A DNA stretch of 64,000 bases from Corallococcus caeni (GCF_036245865.1 NZ_BTTW01000002.1:186001-250000); one strand, 5' to 3'. Shown: positions 26,641 through 35,231, numbered from the stretch's first letter. Notes: a model not told the origin generated them from the letters alone. A program made the numbers and translations.

Positions 26641-27630
26641 TCATTCCGGTTCGCGGTGGGCGTAGTCCGGGCCCAGGCCTTCGATGCGGTAGGCGTTGCC
26701 CGGGTAGGTGCGGTTGAGCGTGGTCTCCAGGGTGGAGGGATAGCGCTCCAGTGAGACGTGGCGTTTGACGTGCTTGCGCAGCTTGAGGGCGCCCCGGACC
26801 AGACCGCCGACCCAGGCGGGTGGGGATTCGAACTGGATGGCGGGCAGCAGGCGCGGGGGCACCAGGCTGAGGCTGATGGGGGAGACCAGCGGGCGCAGCG
26901 GACGCGGCACCCAGCCTGCGAGGATGTCCACGGTGGACTGCGCCACGCGGTGGCTGGCCTCGTTGGGGACGAACTCGCGGGCCTCGTAGTCGCGGATGAA
27001 GGCGTCGTAGGCGGACTTGTCCGCCGGGATGTCCTTCAGCCCCATGCGGCGGCCGATTTCACACCAGTAATGGAACCAGGCCTCGCGCTCGTGCGCGGTG
27101 AAGGGGCGCCAGCCGTAGTCCTGCATCCACTGGATGGGGAAGTCGATGAACGTCCACAGCACGAAGAGGAAGTCCTCGTTCGGGATGCGGAAGAAGGAGT
27201 GGATGTGATTCATCTGCTCCAGCGACTGACGTCCGGCCTCCACGTCCCAGCCGCACTGCATGAACCGCGCGATGAGCAGCCGCGTGTCGTCGTAGCGCTT
27301 CTGGCCGTGCTCGCGGAACTCGCCCGTGCGGTCCAGCAGGCGGGAGACGGAACGGCTGCCGTAGGTGTGGAAGAGGGCGATCTCCGTGGACCGCACGATG
27401 TCGAACGGGAACTCGTAGTTGGTCAGCAGGTGCACGATGCGCTGGCAGTCGCGCCGTGCGTCCAGGGAGGCGATCTCCCGGCCCACCTCGGGCAGGCGCG
27501 CCCGCCAGAAGGGCTTGCGGTAGACGGGGCCGGGCACATGGGGGCCGGGCTGCTTCCCTCCGGCCGTGACGGGACACCCCGCGGGGACTGCGTCCTGCGG
27601 GGGACGGGCGTGGGGCTCCGGGTCGGTCAT
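26641..27630 (-). CDS. Oxygenase of the MpaB / rubber-oxygenase-like family
   Basis: A 329-residue soluble protein with the pattern of the MpaB (DUF2236-related) family: paired helices around TNYEFPFDIVRSTEIALFHTYGS, RFMQCGWDVEAG, NHIHSFFRIPNEDFLFVLWTF and HEREAWFHYWCEIGRRMGL. Family members that have been studied are heme-binding oxygenases; His residues in these helices could serve as ligands. The N-terminal ~35 residues are Pro-rich and without a signal peptide. It is convergent with the AbiEi remnant and stands alone. The substrate is unknown. Confidence 0.85.
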   Translation of the reverse strand: MTDPEPHARPPQDAVPAGCPVTAGGKQPGPHVPGPVYRKPFWRARLPEVGREIASLDARRDCQRIVHLLTNYEFPFDIVRSTEIALFHTYGSRSVSRLLDRTGEFREHGQKRYDDTRLLIARFMQCGWDVEAGRQSLEQMNHIHSFFRIPNEDFLFVLWTFIDFPIQWMQDYGWRPFTAHEREAWFHYWCEIGRRMGLKDIPADKSAYDAFIRDYEAREFVPNEASHRVAQSTVDILAGWVPRPLRPLVSPISLSLVPPRLLPAIQFESPPAWVGGLVRGALKLRKHVKRHVSLERYPSTLETTLNRTYPGNAYRIEGLGPDYAHREPE

Positions 27631-27791
27631 GGCGGGAGGCTCCGGGAAAGGGCGGACAGTTGTGATGCTAGCCCGACCCGCGACGGCACGCCGTGCCCCC
27701 GAGGGCCCGGTGGGCGGCGTGACCTTGTCGGGGAAGGGGGCGCGCCGGACCTTGTCCTGGAGGGCAGGACATCCAGACAGGAGACGCGACC

Positions 27792-28028
27792 ATGGCCAGC
27801 AACAAGGGGCCGCCGGTGAAAGGGCCCGAGCGCACGGACACCCAAAGCGCGGAGGAACTGGAGCGGGAAGCCAGACACCAGCGTCCCGGCACCGAGCGGG
27901 GTGACGTGACGGACGAAGACGTGGGCGAGGACCGCATCCTCCAGAAGGGCATTGGCGGCTACGGCGCGCAGAAGGGCACGGAGCCCGCGAGGGAGGCGCC
28001 GCCGCTCAGCGACGACGGCGACCGGTAG
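27792..28028 (+). CDS. Small disordered hydrophilic protein
   Basis: A 78-residue protein composed almost wholly of charged and small residues (Lys, Arg, Glu, Asp, Gly, Pro), so it is probably intrinsically disordered. I do not recognise it. AGGAG lies about nine bases before the ATG, codon use is resident-like, and a strong terminator follows 14 bases after the stop. These support a real gene. Stress-related small proteins often look like this, but nothing specific can be said. Confidence 0.65.
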   Translation: MASNKGPPVKGPERTDTQSAEELEREARHQRPGTERGDVTDEDVGEDRILQKGIGGYGAQKGTEPAREAPPLSDDGDR

Positions 28029-28041
28029 CGCCGCGCCGCGG

Positions 28042-28069
28042 AAACCTGTCCGACAGTCGGACAGGTTTT
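28042..28069 (+). terminator. Intrinsic terminator with near-perfect palindrome
   Basis: AAACCTGTCCGA (28042-28053), loop CAG, TCGGACAGGTTT (28057-28068), continuing as a four-T run. The 12-bp stem directly follows the small hydrophilic gene. Confidence 0.85.
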
Positions 28070-28114
28070 GAACGTACCGGGCGGGAGGTGCGTCTGGGGG
28101 CTTAGAGTGCCGCC

Positions 28115-28729
28115 ATGGCCTCTGCCCGCCTCGTACGTTCCTGCTGTGTCCTGGTGCTGTTGTTCTTCGCGATGCCAGGGGTGGCGCAGGAGGCGCCCGC
28201 ACCGGATGCGAAGGCGTGGCTCGCGGAGCACAACGCGGAAGCGGTGCGCGTGAACCAGACCGCCATGGGCATCCTGTTCGGCTGGGCGGTGCTGAACATC
28301 GGCACGGGCGTCGCGGGGCACTTCGCGAGCGAGGGCGAGACGCGGGCCTTCTTCCAGGCGAACGCGGCCTGGAACGTGGTGAACCTCGTCATCGCGGGGC
28401 TCGGCTATCACGGGCAGGCCACGGCGGATCCGGCCACGTGGGACCTGGCGCGCAGCCTGTCCGAAGGGCAGCGGATGGAGAAGGTGCTGCTCTTCAACGC
28501 GGGCCTGGACGTGGGCTACATCGCCTTCGGCGGGTGGTTGTGGGAGCGCGGGTTGCGCAAGGACTCGGAGCGCTTGAGGGGCTGGGGCAAGAGCGTGCTC
28601 GTGCAGGGCGTGTTCCTGCTCGTGTTCGACGGCGTGCTGACGTTCCTCAACGCGAAGCTGAACGGCGAGCTCACGGCCCGTCTGGTGCCCGCGCCGGATG
28701 GCGTGGGTTTGATGCTGACGTGGCCGTGA
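28115..28729 (+). CDS. Small membrane protein (DUF6992-like)
   Basis: A 204-residue protein with an N-terminal signal or anchor (CCVLVLLFFAMPGVAQ) and four further hydrophobic segments. The spaced motifs AWNVVNLVIAGLGY, NAGLDVGYIAFGGWLWERG and GWGKSVLVQGVFLLVFDGVL resemble the uncharacterised DUF6992 family. It is probably an integral membrane protein of unknown role. The gene starts 46 bases after a terminator hairpin and converges on the protease pair with about 15 bases between. Confidence 0.75.
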   Translation: MASARLVRSCCVLVLLFFAMPGVAQEAPAPDAKAWLAEHNAEAVRVNQTAMGILFGWAVLNIGTGVAGHFASEGETRAFFQANAAWNVVNLVIAGLGYHGQATADPATWDLARSLSEGQRMEKVLLFNAGLDVGYIAFGGWLWERGLRKDSERLRGWGKSVLVQGVFLLVFDGVLTFLNAKLNGELTARLVPAPDGVGLMLTWP

Positions 28730-28744
28730 GCTTCCCCGGAGGGT

Positions 28745-29659
28745 TCAGGCCGCCACCGGCTCGCGGCGCTGGCGGGCCCGCGCGGAGACGTCCTTGCGGC
28801 GGCCCTTGCGCAGCACGTCCAGGTGCACCTCCTCCTCGGTGGCGAGCGCCATCAGCCGCTGGAGGTCGTCCACGCTGCTGACTGGCCGGCTGTTGATGCC
28901 TAGCAGCAGGTCGTCCGGCTGGAGTCCGGCGTCATCCGCGGGCGTGCCCTCCTGCACCTTCAGCACGCGCACCGCTCGCGGCTGGCCCGTGTCCTTCGCG
29001 AGCGCGGGCTCCAGGTTCACCGCCGTGGCGGCGATGCCCAGGAACTTCCGGTCCACCCGGCCGCGCTGGATGAGCAGGCTGGCGACCCAGGCCGCCGTCG
29101 TGGCACTCACCGCGAAGCCGATGCCCTGCGCGAAGGGCAGCACCAGCGTGTTGAGCCCCACCACGCGCCCTCGCGTGTCCAGCAACGGCCCGCCGGAGTT
29201 GCCCGGGTTGATGGCCGCGTCTGTCTGGAGCATCCCCTCCAGGATGACGCCGTCGGGCAGCGTGATGGCGCGGTTGATGGCGCTCACCACGCCCAGCGAC
29301 ACCGACTGCTCCAGGCGGAAGGGATTGCCGATGGCCATCACCAGCTGCCCCACGCGCACCGTCTCCGGATCCGCGAGCGGCAGCGTGGGGAAGCCGTCTC
29401 CCTCCGCGCGCACCACGGCGAGGTCCGTGGGTGCATCCGCGCCCACCAGCGTGGCCCGGCGCTCCTCGCCGTTGTGGAGCTGCACGGTGAGGCGCCTGGG
29501 CGTGCGCATCACCACGTGCCTGTTGGTGAGCACGTAGCCGTCCGGTGTGAGAAACAGGCCGGTGCCGTGGCCGCGTGCGTGCTCCACGCCGACCACCGCC
29601 GGAGCCGCGCCGGCCACGAGTCCTTCCAGGTCATCCGACAGCTGCTGCAACAGTTTCAT
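28745..29659 (-). CDS. S1C (HtrA/Deg-type) serine protease with PDZ domain
   Basis: A 304-residue trypsin-like protease with the full catalytic triad: H48 in TNRHVV, D79 in APTDLAVV and S155 in GNSGGPLL. A single PDZ domain follows from about residue 215 (VLKVQEGTPADDAGLQPDDLLLGINSRPV). There is no signal peptide or membrane anchor, so unlike classical HtrA it should act in the cytoplasm. It is the second gene of a two-protease operon, 12 bases after its paralogue. Confidence 0.93.
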   Translation of the reverse strand: MKLLQQLSDDLEGLVAGAAPAVVGVEHARGHGTGLFLTPDGYVLTNRHVVMRTPRRLTVQLHNGEERRATLVGADAPTDLAVVRAEGDGFPTLPLADPETVRVGQLVMAIGNPFRLEQSVSLGVVSAINRAITLPDGVILEGMLQTDAAINPGNSGGPLLDTRGRVVGLNTLVLPFAQGIGFAVSATTAAWVASLLIQRGRVDRKFLGIAATAVNLEPALAKDTGQPRAVRVLKVQEGTPADDAGLQPDDLLLGINSRPVSSVDDLQRLMALATEEEVHLDVLRKGRRKDVSARARQRREPVAA

Positions 29660-29671
29660 GGTCGGCTCCTT

Positions 29672-30562
29672 TCAAGACCGCTTGCCCACGGTGATGGGCA
29701 CCTCGCGCAGCTCGCCCGCGCGCAACACCTTCGCCTGGATGGACGCGCCCACCTTCTCGTCGCCCAGGTAGCCCAGCAGGTCCTCCACGCCGTGCAGCGA
29801 CTGGCCGCCCAGGCTCACCAGCACGTCGCCGAGCAGCAGCCCGGCCTTCTGCGCGGGGCCGTCCGGATCCACGGAGAGCAGGATGAGGCCCGCCTTCGTG
29901 CCGTCGATTTCACGCGGCAGGCGCACCGGGTAGGCGCCCACGCCCAGGTAGCCGCGGCGGATGCCGCCGTGCTCGCGCAGCGAGTTCGCCACGCGCGTCA
30001 GCGTGCCGCCGGGGAGGATGACCGCGGCGGTGCGCGAGAAGGCCGCCGTGGGGATGCCCAGGAAGCGGCCCTGCGCGTCCACCAGCGCGCCGCCGGAGAA
30101 GCCCGGCGGCAGGTCCGCGTCGGTCTCCAGGTAGCGGTCCACCTGACCGCCCGCGTGCGTGCGCCAGTCCCCGCCGAACGCGCTGACGATGCCCCACGTG
30201 GCGCGAGCGGTGCGGCCCGGCCGGCCAATGGCCAGCACCACGTTGCCCACCTTCACGTCATCGAGCGGCGCGGGGGCGAGCGCGGTCAGTCCGGTGACGT
30301 CGGCCTTGAGGAGCGCGAGGTCGGTGCTCGGGTCGCGGCCGATGAGCTCGGCGGACACCGAGCGGCCGTCCGCGAGGCCCACCTGGATGGAGCCCTCGTG
30401 TTCGACGGCGTGGCTGGTGGTGAGGATGTGGCCGTCGGCATCCCAGACGACGCCGCTCGCGCCCCGGCGACGGCGGGCCTCGACGCGGACGAGGGAGGGA
30501 GCGATGCGCTCGACGACGGTGGAGATGGACTGCGAGAGGGACTGGAGGGTGTCGGTGGACAT
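29672..30562 (-). CDS. S1C (HtrA/Deg-type) serine protease with PDZ domain
   Basis: A 296-residue paralogue of the next gene: H51 in TTSHAVEH, D81 in STDLALL and S156 in PPGFSGGAL, then a PDZ domain (LLSVDPDGPAQKAGLLLGDVLVSLGG). The residue before the Ser differs from its partner (GFSGG versus GNSGG), which may alter the oxyanion hole. It also lacks a signal peptide. The two proteins may assemble as a mixed trimer in the cytosol. A 9-bp inverted repeat lies just upstream of its start. Confidence 0.92.
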   Translation of the reverse strand: MSTDTLQSLSQSISTVVERIAPSLVRVEARRRRGASGVVWDADGHILTTSHAVEHEGSIQVGLADGRSVSAELIGRDPSTDLALLKADVTGLTALAPAPLDDVKVGNVVLAIGRPGRTARATWGIVSAFGGDWRTHAGGQVDRYLETDADLPPGFSGGALVDAQGRFLGIPTAAFSRTAAVILPGGTLTRVANSLREHGGIRRGYLGVGAYPVRLPREIDGTKAGLILLSVDPDGPAQKAGLLLGDVLVSLGGQSLHGVEDLLGYLGDEKVGASIQAKVLRAGELREVPITVGKRS

Positions 30563-30572
30563 GGCGTGTTCC

Positions 30573-30601
30573 TTTCGAGCCTGAAACTAAAGGGCTCGAA
30601 A
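30573..30601 (-). promoter_or_regulatory. Inverted repeat upstream of the protease pair
   Basis: Arms TTTCGAGCC (30573-30581) and GGCTCGAAA (30593-30601) with an 11-base spacer, starting 11 bases before the protease start codon. The layout (9-bp arms, short spacer, protease genes downstream) recalls the CIRCE heat-shock operator of HrcA, but the bases differ. It could equally be a hairpin in the leader. Confidence 0.5.
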
Positions 30602-30704
30602 TCGCGCCACATCGGCGGACCGGGCAGGACGGGGACCTACCCGTTCGGGCAGGACGCCTCTCCCTCCGGAGAGGTGCCTGGTCCTTCAGACAGACTGACC
30701 GCGG

Positions 30705-31168
30705 TTACACCGACTCCGAGAATCGCGCCTTCCACTCCGCTGGGATTTCCCGTGGGCTCCTTGTCTGGACCCACTCCCGCAGTCTTCGTTGGAAGGTACG
30801 GACCTCCTCCTCCCAGTCGTCCCATGCAAACGTCCCCTGCTGCCAGTCGGGATTCGCGGCGCCACCGCCAAGGCCGGCGACAATCGAGAGGAGGACGGAC
30901 TCGTCGCGGCGCTCGAAGGGGAATGCCGGGCAGCCCTGGTCGCAGGAGTCGAGTGTGTAGGTTCCTCCGGCCGCGAACTCGGCCATGCGGCGTTGAATCC
31001 GTCCCACCACTCCCCCAGGCACACGTCGTCGGGTCCCCAGAATCCCATCTCGGGAACACGCCTGTCGGCGAGGGTCCAGCGCGCCTCGCCATGGATGTGG
31101 GGCTCGTCCTCATTGAGTGCGGTGAGGAGCAGTCGCTCCGTGTCCTCGCCAGGGGCATGCGCGCTCAT
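30705..31168 (-). pseudogene. Frameshifted immunity-like gene
   Basis: Starting at ATG 31168 (AGGA upstream), the frame reads a sensible start with RRVPEMGFWGPDDVCLGEWWDGFN. It then degenerates. Moving one frame near 30987 continues as MAEFAAGGTYTLDSCDQGCPAF and on to KARFSESV at stop 30705. The total fits a 154-residue protein that has lost one base. The joined product looks like a small family common in myxobacteria beside nucleases and toxins, perhaps immunity proteins; that is memory of pattern, not proof. It lies 51 bases after the broken HNH gene. Confidence 0.6.
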
Positions 31169-31219
31169 GAGATCCTGCTCACGGGCGCCTCGGTCATACC
31201 GGTACCCCCCCTGACGAAC

Positions 31220-31727
31220 CTAGCCCACCCTGCGGAAGTGCTCGTAACGCTCTTCCAGGTAGAGCTTCTTGGGGCGCAGTCTGGAGCGTCTTGCCCACGA
31301 AGCCCTTCAGCGCGTGCTCCAACGTGGAGCCGTCCTGGGTGGCGAGCAGGCTGGGCGCCAGCTCGATGATGCCGTCGGGATGGAAGCTCATTAGGTTCGT
31401 GTCGAAGGTGCCGTGGTGGGGTCGGCAGAGCGCCAGTCCGTTGGGGACTTCCGCGTGGCCGCGTTCGTCGCGGTCCGGAAGGATGTGGGCGCCGTCCAAC
31501 AGCTTGATGCGAGGAACGGCGCAGCGGCGTTCGTAAGCGTTCAGGACATGCTGATGGAAGACCGCTTGATGCAGCCGCTTCTTGGCCCGCACCGTCGTGT
31601 AACGCCGCTCCAGGGACAGCAGCTTCGCGTCCGCCATGAAGCGCTGCCTCACCGTCTCGGGCTCGGACGTCATGACGTGGAAGGAGCGCGAGGCGCGGTC
31701 CACCTCGGAGATGTAGACGATCCACAG
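31220..31727 (-). pseudogene. C-terminal half of an HNH endonuclease gene split by the mobile element
   Basis: This is the 3' part of the gene whose 5' part lies at 38331-38732. From the duplicated CTGTGG it reads WIVYISEVDRASRSFHV and a His-rich nuclease core: LLDGAHILPD, NGLALCRPHHGTFD. That matches the HNH family of predicted restriction endonucleases (COG3440-like). Near 31270-31290 the frame is broken again: the current frame runs into nonsense, while the neighbouring one gives LRPKKLYLEERYEHF and a stop at 31220. The gene is thus doubly damaged. Intact length would be about 300 residues. Confidence 0.85.
31722..31727. repeat. Target-site duplication, left copy (CCACAG)
   Basis: CCACAG directly precedes the left end of the element and is repeated in the same orientation at 38331-38336. 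One copy suffices to restore the HNH frame (Leu-Trp codons CTG TGG on the minus strand). Confidence 0.8.
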
Positions 31728-31730
31728 AGG

Positions 31731-31828
31731 TGAGCTAGCCCCTTCATTTGAAGATTCCCTTCGGAGAACGCATGGGGAGCCGAGCGAGCAATCCCAGAGG
31801 GAAAATCGAAAATGAGGGATGCTTCAGC
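31731..31828 (+). repeat. Left terminal inverted repeat
   Basis: It begins TGAGCTAGCC; from TCATTTGAA (31744) to GCTTCAGC (31828) it aligns with the reverse complement of 38231-38316. Best-kept blocks are CGGAGAACGCATGGG, AGCCGAGC, CCCAGAGGGA and AAAATGAGGG. The length far exceeds ordinary IS ends. Confidence 0.88.
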
Positions 31829-32008
31829 TGGGCATCGTCAAGTCCTTTCGTGAGGGGCAAAGGCATTGCCGCAAAAGTCAGGGGATACGAAATCGTCGAC
31901 CAGAGGTTTGGCTTGCGATCCCAGCTGCTTCCGAAGGTTGTATCCTTGTCATGTGCGGACGCAAATCACCCCGAAAGCCCACGTTCAACCCGCCGGAAGT
32001 AGGGCACG

Positions 32009-34066
32009 ATGAGCCACAAGTTTCCGCTGCTCGTCCAGTTCGAGTTCCACCCGGATTCGAGGGAGGCCGCGACCGCTGCCGATTACCTCCACGAGGTGCT
32101 AAACGCGGACCCGGCAGTGCCAGGGCTTCAGGTTCCGACGTTCTTCACGCCCAACGATGGCTCCGGGGAGCCGCCGGAGCCTCGCGTTGCCACCGAGGCC
32201 GACCGCGTACTCGTGGTGTTGCTGGCCGACGACCATCTGGCTGTTGCTGCACGCAAGCCGACGAAGAGCGGGATGACGTGGGGCGAGTACGTGACCAAGC
32301 TCCGGTCGTTCACGGAGGCCGCCGGACATCGATTCATGCCGGTGCAGCTCACCGAGAGCGCGTTTCCGATCGACAAGCGGCTCGACGACACGAACTTTCT
32401 CCGTGCGTGGGCGATCGACGGAGTCGAGGAGCGGCACAAGTTCATCGCGCGACGTCTCGTGCATCTTCTGATTCGTCGGCTTCAACCCCGCCCCGAAAAC
32501 GAGGACGCGCCGCCGGTCACCATTTTCCTCAGTCACACCAAGATGGACCTCGATCACGAGCCGCGCGTCGTGAAGACGCTGCTCGGCCATCTGACGGCCA
32601 CCCAGCCCGAGAAGACATGGTTCGACAGCGGCGACATCTCGACGGGTTCAAGGTTCGCTCACGAGATCGAGAAGGGGGTCAAGGACGCGGCGCTCTTGGC
32701 GATCGTGACCGACTCGTATTCGTCGCGCTCGTGGTGTCGGAAGGAGGTGCTTTTCGCGAAGCACCATCAACGGCCTGTCGTCATCGTCGATGCGGTCCAA
32801 GAGAGGGAGACGCGCAGGTTCCCGTACTCCGGCAACACGCCGGTCATCCGCTGGCGAGGGCACGATCACGACGCTCAGGGCGTCGTTGATCTCCTCCTTC
32901 GTGAGGTACTCCGACACGCCTACGCCGAAGAGAGCCTGAAGCAGCGCAAGCGTGAAGGGGACGTGGTCCTGTCGGCAGGCCCGGAGCTGGTGACCATCGT
33001 CCACCACAGAAAGGACAAGGACCAGCCCGTCGTCCTGTATCCTGATCCGCCCCTCGGCCCAGAGGAGCTGGAGGTACTCGAGCGTACGGGTGTTCGTGTC
33101 GAGACGCCCCTACAGCGCCACGCGCTTGCCCACGACCTTCGTAGCCGCGACCTCATGGTGGCACTGTCGGTGTCGGCCTCCGAGGATCTTGCGCGCTACG
33201 GCCTGCGACGGGCCCACCTGGACTCGATCTTCCTCGAGCTGTCTCGCTACCTTCTTGTAGCTGGAGTCAGGCTGGCCTATGGCGGCAACCTCAAGGCCGA
33301 CGGCTACACGCTGCGTCTCGCGGACCTTTTGCGCGACCCGATCGTGGAGCACCTTCGTGGAATACCGACCACGGAGCAAGCTCCCGCCGAACTCGTCACG
33401 TACCTCCCGTGGCCGATGCTTGCCTCGGTTCGCGACGAAGCTCGCCTCGGTCAGCTCGTCGACATGCTTCGCTGTGACCGACCGACGGACATCGACGAGT
33501 CGCTCGATCCAGCCTTCGTTGCGTCGCCGGACGTCGAGATCCTGCCTAGCTCCCCAGTTCACCGCCTTGCCTGGGCTCGAGGGCTCACCGTGATGCGTGA
33601 ACGGCAGACGAACGAACTCGCGGCGCGCGTCGTGGTCGGCGGGAGGCTTGGGCATCGCGCCGACGGGTACCTGGGGCGCATGCCAGGTGTACTCGAGGAA
33701 GCACTGCTCGCCATCCGGGCGCAGCGTCCTGTGTATCTTGTCGGAGCTTTCGGCGGTTGCGCGCGGCTCGTGCTGGACGCTCTCGATGGCGTGTCGCGGA
33801 CCGAGCTGACGTGGGCACACCACCAGCCCCTGCCGTACGCCGAGGAGCTGAAGAAGCTCTACGTCGAACGCGGCCTCCAGTGGGACGAATTTGAATCGAT
33901 CGCAGCCGAACTGAAGGCGTGCGGCATCTCGGGACTCAAGAACGGGCTGACGGTCGAGGAGAACCGTGAGCTGGCGACGTCGCGCTCGGCCGAGCGCATC
34001 GTGGAGCTAGTCCTTCACGGGCTGCAGCAATGCAACCAGCCAGCGGTCGCTGGCGACGCGGAGTGA
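32009..34066 (+). CDS. TIR-SLOG-like fusion protein (predicted NADase effector/sensor)
   Basis: A 685-residue first gene of the defence operon. Residues 1-160 look like a degenerate TIR-type fold (VLVVLLADDHLA). Residues about 170-300 form a clear TIR domain: TIFLSHTKMD at 171-180 and the catalytic Glu E246 in SRSWCRKE, so NAD+ hydrolysis is expected. Residues about 340-600 form a Rossmann-like region with YLLVAGVRLAYGGNL and VVVGGRLGHRADGYLGRMPG followed by VYLVGAFGG, which resembles SLOG domains that bind nucleotide-derived signals (as in Thoeris ThsA). The tail is helical. The inferred role is an effector that destroys NAD+ when its SLOG part senses a signal. The start has a modest GTAGGG site; 180 bases of leader precede it inside the element. 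Confidence 0.8.
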   Translation: MSHKFPLLVQFEFHPDSREAATAADYLHEVLNADPAVPGLQVPTFFTPNDGSGEPPEPRVATEADRVLVVLLADDHLAVAARKPTKSGMTWGEYVTKLRSFTEAAGHRFMPVQLTESAFPIDKRLDDTNFLRAWAIDGVEERHKFIARRLVHLLIRRLQPRPENEDAPPVTIFLSHTKMDLDHEPRVVKTLLGHLTATQPEKTWFDSGDISTGSRFAHEIEKGVKDAALLAIVTDSYSSRSWCRKEVLFAKHHQRPVVIVDAVQERETRRFPYSGNTPVIRWRGHDHDAQGVVDLLLREVLRHAYAEESLKQRKREGDVVLSAGPELVTIVHHRKDKDQPVVLYPDPPLGPEELEVLERTGVRVETPLQRHALAHDLRSRDLMVALSVSASEDLARYGLRRAHLDSIFLELSRYLLVAGVRLAYGGNLKADGYTLRLADLLRDPIVEHLRGIPTTEQAPAELVTYLPWPMLASVRDEARLGQLVDMLRCDRPTDIDESLDPAFVASPDVEILPSSPVHRLAWARGLTVMRERQTNELAARVVVGGRLGHRADGYLGRMPGVLEEALLAIRAQRPVYLVGAFGGCARLVLDALDGVSRTELTWAHHQPLPYAEELKKLYVERGLQWDEFESIAAELKACGISGLKNGLTVEENRELATSRSAERIVELVLHGLQQCNQPAVAGDAE

Positions 34067-34071
34067 GGAGC

Positions 34072-34554
34072 ATGTCGGACAAGAAGAACATCTTCATCTC
34101 TCACGTCCACGAGGACGACGCTCTTCTGCCGAAGCTGAAGGACCTGATCTCGAAAGCCGGGATGGTGGTGCGCGACGGCTCGATCAACAGCGACAAGCCC
34201 AACACCGCGTCGAATGAGGACTACATCAAGCGCGAGATCCTTGCGCCGCGCATCCAGTGGGCGAGCACGCTCGTCGTGCTCATCACGCACGACACCGCGC
34301 AGAGCGACTGGGTGAACTGGGAGATCAAGTACGCCATCGAGGAGGGGAAGAACGTCATCGGGGTCTACGCGCAAGGTGCCACGGACGCCGACATTCCCGA
34401 GGAACTCGGGAAGCACGCCGCCGCGATTGTTGGCTGGCAAAGTGAGCGTGTCGTCGACGCGATCAACGGCAACATCACCGGGTGGGATGATCCTGCCACC
34501 GGAAGCCCTCGAACCTCGGGCGACTGGACCGTCAAGAGGTATGACTGCGGATGA
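34072..34554 (+). CDS. ThsB-like TIR-domain protein (first copy)
   Basis: A 160-residue stand-alone TIR protein of the ThsB/DUF1863 type: KKNIFISHVHEDD at the start and SDWVNWEIKYAIEEG with the catalytic Glu E84. In Thoeris systems such proteins detect phage and make cyclic ADP-ribose-like signals. It starts five bases after the TIR-SLOG gene with GAGGAG upstream, and its stop overlaps the next gene by 4 bp. It is therefore a natural candidate for the signal producer feeding the SLOG domain. Confidence 0.85.
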   Translation: MSDKKNIFISHVHEDDALLPKLKDLISKAGMVVRDGSINSDKPNTASNEDYIKREILAPRIQWASTLVVLITHDTAQSDWVNWEIKYAIEEGKNVIGVYAQGATDADIPEELGKHAAAIVGWQSERVVDAINGNITGWDDPATGSPRTSGDWTVKRYDCG

Positions 34555-35231
34555 GGCTCTACTCCTATGTCGTCGCGCGTGACTTCGGGTTCGCCCCGAA
34601 TCCGTTTTTCAAGTTCTGCACGTTGGCCACGTGCAAGCCGAAGATTCGCGAGCACGCGTCCGTGGGAGACTGGGTCGTCGGCACCGGCGCGAAGGTCGCG
34701 TATGGGTACTCGGGGCGCCTCATTTACGCGATGCAGGTGAGCGAGATCCTCGACTTCGACAGCTACTGGAACGACAAACGCTTCATTCAGAAGCGGCCCA
34801 ACCTGACCGGCAGCCTGCAAGTCCTCTACGGCGACAACATCTATCACCGCGTCGGCAAGCGGTGGGCGCAGGCCGATTCGCACCACAGCTTGGAGAAGGG
34901 GCGCCTCAATCAGGCCAATCTTGAGTGGGACACGGGCGTTGATCGCCTGCTCGTCGCGAGCAAGTTCGTCTACTGGGGGCGGTCCGCACCGATGATCCCG
35001 AAGAAGTTCCGGGCCTTCGGCAAAGAAAGGGACGACATCTGCGCGGGTCGGGGCCACCGCGTTTTTGAGGACGAACTGCCCGCTGCGTTTGCTGCCTGGC
35101 TCGAGGAAGAAGGCAAGTGGGGCGTGCAGGGCGAACCCTTGGAGTTCGCCAAGCATCAGCGCGCGTCGCTCCTTGCGCCCAGGAGCACGCAGCTTCCTTC
35201 GAAGCAGCCACCTCGACGGAGGGCGCGATGA
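34551..35231 (+). CDS. Nmad2-family protein (nucleotide-modification-associated domain 2)
   Basis: A 226-residue protein that opens MRLYSYVVARDFGFAPNPF and has CTLATCKPKIR, SVGDWVVGTG, YGDNIYHR and DTGVDRLLVASKFVYWG. These match the Nmad2 family, which comparative genomics links to modified bases in phage or host nucleic acid; its chemistry is unproven. The pseudouridine-synthase/ASCH-like flavour suggests recognition or processing of modified nucleotides. It overlaps both neighbours by 4 bp (ATGA 34551-34554 and 35228-35231). The last ~25 residues are Pro/Arg-rich. Confidence 0.82.
   Translation: MRLYSYVVARDFGFAPNPFFKFCTLATCKPKIREHASVGDWVVGTGAKVAYGYSGRLIYAMQVSEILDFDSYWNDKRFIQKRPNLTGSLQVLYGDNIYHRVGKRWAQADSHHSLEKGRLNQANLEWDTGVDRLLVASKFVYWGRSAPMIPKKFRAFGKERDDICAGRGHRVFEDELPAAFAAWLEEEGKWGVQGEPLEFAKHQRASLLAPRSTQLPSKQPPRRRAR

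Noticed and set aside
32009-34066. Canonical Thoeris (ThsA + ThsB) annotation
   Set aside because: No SIR2 or macro-domain ThsA is present; the SLOG-like part is fused to a TIR domain, so it was described as Thoeris-like only.
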